Assembly (NCBI RefSeq): GCF_037026715.1
Contig: NZ_JBANCG010000005.1
Coordinates: 62,001 to 126,000, forward strand
Length of the DNA stretch: 64,000 nucleotides
From: Breoghania sp037026715
Lineage (GTDB): Bacteria; Pseudomonadota; Alphaproteobacteria; Rhizobiales; Stappiaceae
Direction: 5' to 3'
A program made the translations under genes and the position numbers. The notes beneath the pieces were generated by a model that was given only the letters and a program-made list of their open reading frames with translations, did not search any database and was not told where the DNA came from. Positions 60,332-64,000 of the stretch are shown here, piece after piece (positions within the stretch are counted from its first letter, which is position 1; the number at the start of each line of letters is the position of its first letter).

Positions 60332-60917
60332 CGCCGCGCTGATGGTCGCGCTCGTGATCACCAGCGTGAAGATGATCGCGATGTATCGCGAGTTGAAGCG
60401 GCTGGGCGGTTATCACGCCGATTATCAGCGGATCTTCGACCAGACCACGCTGGCGCTGGACGGCATCGAGGTCTCCATCCAGGAGATCAATGTGCGCGGC
60501 GCACAGGTGCTCAATGCGCTGGGCTCGCGGATGGACGATGCCCGCGGCATTATCGCCGACATCGAGACGCTGATGCGGGACGCCCGCAAGCACCAGGCGG
60601 CGCTGCGTTCGGAGATGCGCGCGCTTCAGGCCGAACGCGAGAAGCAGTGCAGCGGGCACTGCAAGCAGCAGTCCGATGAGGCCGCCAGCGGGCGGACGAA
60701 GGGGCACGAGCGATCCGGCCCCGACAGCACTTCCTCCGCACGCGCGGCCCGCGACAAGGCACGCCTCTACACCGGCCAGGGCAACCGGCTCGCCGTGGAC
60801 GCCCAGGCCTTTGCCACCGCCAACTCCACAGACCTGCGCATCCAGCGCATCGATGACAGCACCTATGCGGGCTCGTTCCGGTCCGTTTCCGTAGGCGAGA
60901 AGGATATTGCGAAATGA
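60312..60917 (+). CDS. DUF6468-like membrane/coiled-coil protein of the flagellar cluster
   Basis: A 201-residue protein with one N-terminal membrane helix (about residues 4-22), a coiled-coil region (about 35-115, ending ARKHQAALRSEMRALQAERE) and a low-complexity Ser/Arg-rich tail. The arrangement and place between fliM and fliN match the DUF6468 family of rhizobial flagellar loci. It overlaps both neighbours. Being anchored and next to switch genes, it may help C-ring placement or stator contacts, which is speculation. Confidence 0.8.
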   Translation: MISYLVDAALMVALVITSVKMIAMYRELKRLGGYHADYQRIFDQTTLALDGIEVSIQEINVRGAQVLNALGSRMDDARGIIADIETLMRDARKHQAALRSEMRALQAEREKQCSGHCKQQSDEAASGRTKGHERSGPDSTSSARAARDKARLYTGQGNRLAVDAQAFATANSTDLRIQRIDDSTYAGSFRSVSVGEKDIAK

Positions 60918-61321
60918 GCGACATCAACGATTTCGGCGGCGGCCACGACGATGACGACGACGCCACCATGACCGCCAACATGCACGATTTCGGTGCAGGC
61001 GACGCGCCGCACGTCTCCAGGGCTCATCTGCACGAGCATCCGGACGATGAGGAAAAGCGAAACCTCGACACCATCCTCGGCATTCCGGTCGACGTCCAGG
61101 TCGTGCTCGGATCGGCCTCCATGCTGGTCGCCAATCTGCTGAAGCTCGGGCGCGGTTCTGTCATTCCGCTCAACCACCGGGTCGGAGAGCCGGTCGACAT
61201 CGTCGTCAACGGCCGCATCGTCGCCCGTGGCGAGGTGGTGGTCGTGGAGGACGACAATTCGCGTTTCGGTGTCTCGCTGACCGAGATCATCGGAAACCAG
61301 GGCGGCGCGCTCGAAGCCTGA
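60914..61321 (+). CDS. fliN: Flagellar switch protein FliN
   Basis: A 135-residue FliN with an acidic, His/Asp-rich N-terminus and the SpoA domain at about residues 55-130 (ILGIPVDVQVVLGSASMLVANLL, then VGEPVDIVVNGRIVARGEVVVVEDD). It completes the C-ring with FliM and FliG. Its ATG overlaps the preceding stop as ATGA. Confidence 0.95.
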   Translation: MSDINDFGGGHDDDDDATMTANMHDFGAGDAPHVSRAHLHEHPDDEEKRNLDTILGIPVDVQVVLGSASMLVANLLKLGRGSVIPLNHRVGEPVDIVVNGRIVARGEVVVVEDDNSRFGVSLTEIIGNQGGALEA

Positions 61322-61340
61322 GCGGAATGGGTGAACGCAG

Positions 61341-62375
61341 ATGAACGCCAACGTGAGCGTCGAACCTCAGCGCAGGTTGAAGCCCCTTCGCGGCATCCAG
61401 AAGGTCGCGGCCCTGCTGCTGGCGATGGGAAAGACCAATGCCGCCCGCCTGTTGCGGCACTTTGATCAGGAGGAGATCCGTCTGATCACGCTGAACGCGG
61501 CCCAGCTCGGATCCGTCAGCGCGGCCGAGCTCGACGAGATCGCGGATGAGTTCCTGGGGCAGTTCGCCAATGGCGCGAGCCTGTTCGGCACCGCCGGCGA
61601 AGTGGAGAAGATGCTCGACGGCGTTCTGCCGGAGGACGCGGTCTCCGAGATCATGGCCGACGTGCTCGGCAACTCCAACCGCTCCATCTGGGACCGGATT
61701 GCGACCGTGTCGGAGACGGTGCTCGCCAACTATCTGACCAAGGAGCATCCCCAGACCGCGGCGCTGATCCTGTCGAAGATCCGGCCGGCGAGCGCCGCCA
61801 AGGTGCTGGGCCAGATGCCGGGGCCGTTGCGCAACCAGCTCATGCGCCGCATGCTGTCGATCAAGCCGATCGTGCAGGAGATCATGCGCGACGTGGAAAA
61901 GACCCTGCACGAGGACTTCATGCTGAACCTGTCCGGCTCGATGGAGGCCGACAGCTTCGCCCGCATGGCCGACATCCTCAACAAGATGGAGCGCGACCAC
62001 ATGGAGGAAGCGCTGGAAAACCTCAACGAGGAACGGCCGAAGTCGGCGGAACTGCTGAAGGGGCTGCTCTTCACCTTCGACGACATCACCAACCTGAACG
62101 CGCGCACCCGCATGGCGATCTTCGACCAGATCTCGACCGACAGCATCGTTCTCGCGCTCAAGGGCACGTCGCCGCAATTCCGCGAGGTCATCCTGTCGTC
62201 GCTCACGTCGCGAACCCGGCGTATCGTGGAATTCGAGCTCAATTCCGGCGAACCGGCCTCCCAGCGCGATGTGCTGGAGGCGCGGCGCGCAATCACCGAC
62301 CTCGCGCTGGAAATGGCCGGGCGCGGCGAGATCGAGCTCAATCCCAAGCAGGAAGAAAGCACCTACTTCAGTTGA
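61341..62375 (+). CDS. fliG: Flagellar motor switch protein FliG
   Basis: A 344-residue FliG with three armadillo-like parts: the N-terminal FliF-binding domain, the middle KEHPQTAALILSKIRPASAAKVL segment and the C-terminal torque domain with charged helix ISTDSIVLALKGTSPQFREVIL. It transmits torque between stator and rotor. An 8-bp stem, GCTGCATC/GATGCAGC (62389-62416), lies just after the gene. Confidence 0.95.
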   Translation: MNANVSVEPQRRLKPLRGIQKVAALLLAMGKTNAARLLRHFDQEEIRLITLNAAQLGSVSAAELDEIADEFLGQFANGASLFGTAGEVEKMLDGVLPEDAVSEIMADVLGNSNRSIWDRIATVSETVLANYLTKEHPQTAALILSKIRPASAAKVLGQMPGPLRNQLMRRMLSIKPIVQEIMRDVEKTLHEDFMLNLSGSMEADSFARMADILNKMERDHMEEALENLNEERPKSAELLKGLLFTFDDITNLNARTRMAIFDQISTDSIVLALKGTSPQFREVILSSLTSRTRRIVEFELNSGEPASQRDVLEARRAITDLALEMAGRGEIELNPKQEESTYFS

Positions 62376-62388
62376 TCGCGCCTCTCGC

Positions 62389-62416
62389 GCTGCATCCCGC
62401 CTTGCCGAGATGCAGC
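62389..62416 (+). terminator. Weak hairpin in the fliG-flhB gap
   Basis: GCTGCATC pairs with GATGCAGC around a 12-base loop, with no T-run. The 159-bp gap it lies in holds no gene and may separate the switch genes from flhB. Confidence 0.35.
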
Positions 62417-62534
62417 TCGGGCGGCATGAGCGATGGTCCGCGCGCGAACTCTCGCCGCGGTTTTGCGAAACGTGCGCGCCCTTGCGAGAACAAGGTGGGG
62501 CACGCAAGCGTGACAGGCCCGGGCGGTAGCGGCG

Positions 62535-63611
62535 ATGGCGGATTCACAGGACGAGGATTCCAAAACCGAGGAACCGACCGAAAAGAAAATCAGCGATGCC
62601 ATCGAGAAAGGCAACGTCCCGGTCTCCAAGGAAGCCTCTGTTATGGTTTCCTTTCTGGCGATCCTGCTGATCGGGAGTTTCGCGACCGTTTCCGGCGCCC
62701 GGAGGCTGTCCCAGGTGCTTGCACGGTTCATCGACGACGCGGAGGGATTCAAGCTTGGAAACGGCGCCGATGCCATCATGCTCACCCGCGTTGTCGGGCT
62801 GGAGGTGGGACGCTTTCTTATTCCCGTCGTCGTCATTCTCATGGTCGGCGGTCTGGCTGCCGCATGGTTCCAGAACGCGCCGCGCATCGTGCCGGACCGC
62901 CTCAAGCCCGAACTTTCCCGCATCTCCCTCGCCAAGGGCTGGAAGCGCATTTTCGGTGTGGAAGGCCTGGTGGAGTTCGCTAAGGCGTTCTTCAAGTTCG
63001 CAACGATCGCCGTGGTGGCCCTCGTGCTGCTGCGCTCCGATCAGACGGCGCTGGTGAATGCCATGTTCACCGACCCCAGTGACCTTCCGGAAACCATCCT
63101 CCGCCTGGCCATGAGGCTTTTGTCGGGGGTTGCCATTGCCACGATCGTTCTCGTCGCCGCAGATCTCGTATGGGCACGCGTCAACTGGCGGCGCAAGCTC
63201 AGGATGAGCCGGCGCGACATCAAGGACGAGCACAAGCAGATGGAAGGCGATCCGCTGGTGAAGGCGCGCATGCGCTCGCTCGCCCGCGACCGCGCCCGCA
63301 ACCGGATGATGGCGGGCATCCCGAAGGCGACGCTCGTCATCGCCAACCCGACCCATTTCGCGGTGGCCCTGCGCTACGACCGCGACGAGGATGCGGCGCC
63401 CTATGTCGTTGCCAAGGGGCAGGACCTGATCGCCCTGAAGATTCGCCAGATCGCCGAGGACAACCAGATCCCCGTCATCGAGAACAAGGAGCTCGCGCGC
63501 GCGCTCTATCCCGCCGTCGAGATAGACAGGATGATCCCGCCCCAATTTTATCGTGCAGTGGCGGAGGTGATCTATTATGTCTATTCGCGCGACAATGACA
63601 TGGTCGTGTGA
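62535..63611 (+). CDS. flhB: Flagellar export switch protein FlhB
   Basis: A 358-residue export-gate protein. Four membrane helices lie in the first 210 residues, followed by a cytoplasmic domain with the autocleavage motif NPTH starting at N271. Cleavage there changes export from rod/hook to filament substrates. The N-terminal EDSKTEEPTEKKISDA is typical. It overlaps the next gene by one base (TGATG). Confidence 0.96.
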   Translation: MADSQDEDSKTEEPTEKKISDAIEKGNVPVSKEASVMVSFLAILLIGSFATVSGARRLSQVLARFIDDAEGFKLGNGADAIMLTRVVGLEVGRFLIPVVVILMVGGLAAAWFQNAPRIVPDRLKPELSRISLAKGWKRIFGVEGLVEFAKAFFKFATIAVVALVLLRSDQTALVNAMFTDPSDLPETILRLAMRLLSGVAIATIVLVAADLVWARVNWRRKLRMSRRDIKDEHKQMEGDPLVKARMRSLARDRARNRMMAGIPKATLVIANPTHFAVALRYDRDEDAAPYVVAKGQDLIALKIRQIAEDNQIPVIENKELARALYPAVEIDRMIPPQFYRAVAEVIYYVYSRDNDMVV

Positions 63612-64000
63612 TGCAACATGTTGGAGTAGGTGCCACGCCACGCTGTACAGGCGATAGCAGCGGCAAGCGCGAGCAGATCCTGGCACATGCGATTCAGGAT
63701 ATCGCGGCTGAGCTGCGTCTTGTCGACGTGACCGATCTGATCTTCTACGTGCTTGCGGGCAAGCACGGGAATATCGACGACCTGGTTCGTTCGTCCGTCG
63801 AACTCTATTTCAAGAACGACACCCTGCGCTATGGCTCGGCGGCGAATGTCGACCTCACCTGGGGGTCCACGCCGACGATCAATCTCGACCTTGAGTTCCG
63901 GCACAACGGCGTGTGGGTCTATTTCGGCCTGTCGCTGTCGGCCCTTTGCGCCGGCGTCGACATGTATCACATCGAATTCGCCGAACCGGCCGAGGATCCC
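63611..64000 (+). CDS. Unrecognised protein following flhB, cut by the window edge
   Basis: An open frame of 130 codons from an ATG that overlaps the flhB stop runs off the end of the window. The visible part shows a helical N-terminus (KREQILAHAIQDIAAELRLV) and a segment that looks beta-rich (VDLTWGSTPTINLDLEF). I do not recognise the family. Coupling to flhB suggests a flagellar or motility role, but this cannot be judged from the fragment. Confidence 0.7.
   Translation, partial: MQHVGVGATPRCTGDSSGKREQILAHAIQDIAAELRLVDVTDLIFYVLAGKHGNIDDLVRSSVELYFKNDTLRYGSAANVDLTWGSTPTINLDLEFRHNGVWVYFGLSLSALCAGVDMYHIEFAEPAEDP

Noticed and set aside
1..64000. CRISPR arrays, insertion sequences or prophage genes
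   Set aside because: No regularly spaced repeats, transposase, integrase or phage structural genes were seen.

Overview
The window looks like part of a chromosome from a motile, methylotrophy-capable alphaproteobacterium, most likely in the Hyphomicrobiales (Rhizobiales). Three observations support this. GC content is high, with many ATGA/GTGA gene overlaps. The flagellar genes follow the rhizobial arrangement (motA next to fliM-DUF6468-fliN-fliG-flhB on one strand, and DUF1217-flgF-X-fliI on the other) with an FtcR/Rem-type orphan regulator. There is also a calcium-type methanol dehydrogenase cluster. I cannot name the genus. No insertion sequence, phage gene or CRISPR array was seen.

Layout. 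(1) 1-11416: a methanol oxidation locus. mxaFJGI and mxaRSACK (mxaL begins at the left edge) run leftward. A membrane protein of unknown role, a NarX-like histidine kinase and a LuxR-type response regulator run rightward from a shared 430-bp regulatory region full of palindromes. MxaF has Ala, not Asp, at mature position 305, so it is the Ca-dependent enzyme rather than XoxF. (2) 11463-20905: a sugar or polyol catabolic module under a DeoR regulator: HAD phosphatase, FGGY kinase, BtpA/SgcQ-like protein, SDR dehydrogenase and a four-gene ABC importer. An identical 13-mer lies in front of both rightward transcripts. (3) 21111-30417: LysR, aminotransferase, RraA/HMG-aldolase-like protein, 5-oxoprolinase-type PxpBCA, a TRAP transporter and a GntR regulator. 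Together they suggest breakdown of a 4-hydroxylated pyroglutamate. (4) 30635-36871: M20 amidohydrolase, polar amino-acid-type ABC importer and guanine deaminase.

(5) 37400-44520: a FAH-family protein, an isopropylmalate-synthase-like condensing enzyme or lyase, an SDR, two crotonase-fold proteins, an MHS-type transporter and a LysR regulator. This looks like an unassigned CoA-dependent carboxylate pathway. (6) 44732-48321: a CatB-type acetyltransferase and a MarR-controlled pair of membrane transporters. (7) 48368-52384: a ModA-like protein without a signal peptide, divergent from a FecBCD/BtuFCD-type importer, with a dyad resembling a Mo-box between them. (8) 52613-64000: a small membrane protein, tRNA-Ser(UGA), ftcR and the flagellar genes, ending inside a gene that overlaps flhB.

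The main candidates for undescribed biology are the proposed hydroxy-oxoproline pathway, the FAH/condensing-enzyme/crotonase pathway, and the ModA-like plus Fec-type transporter locus.
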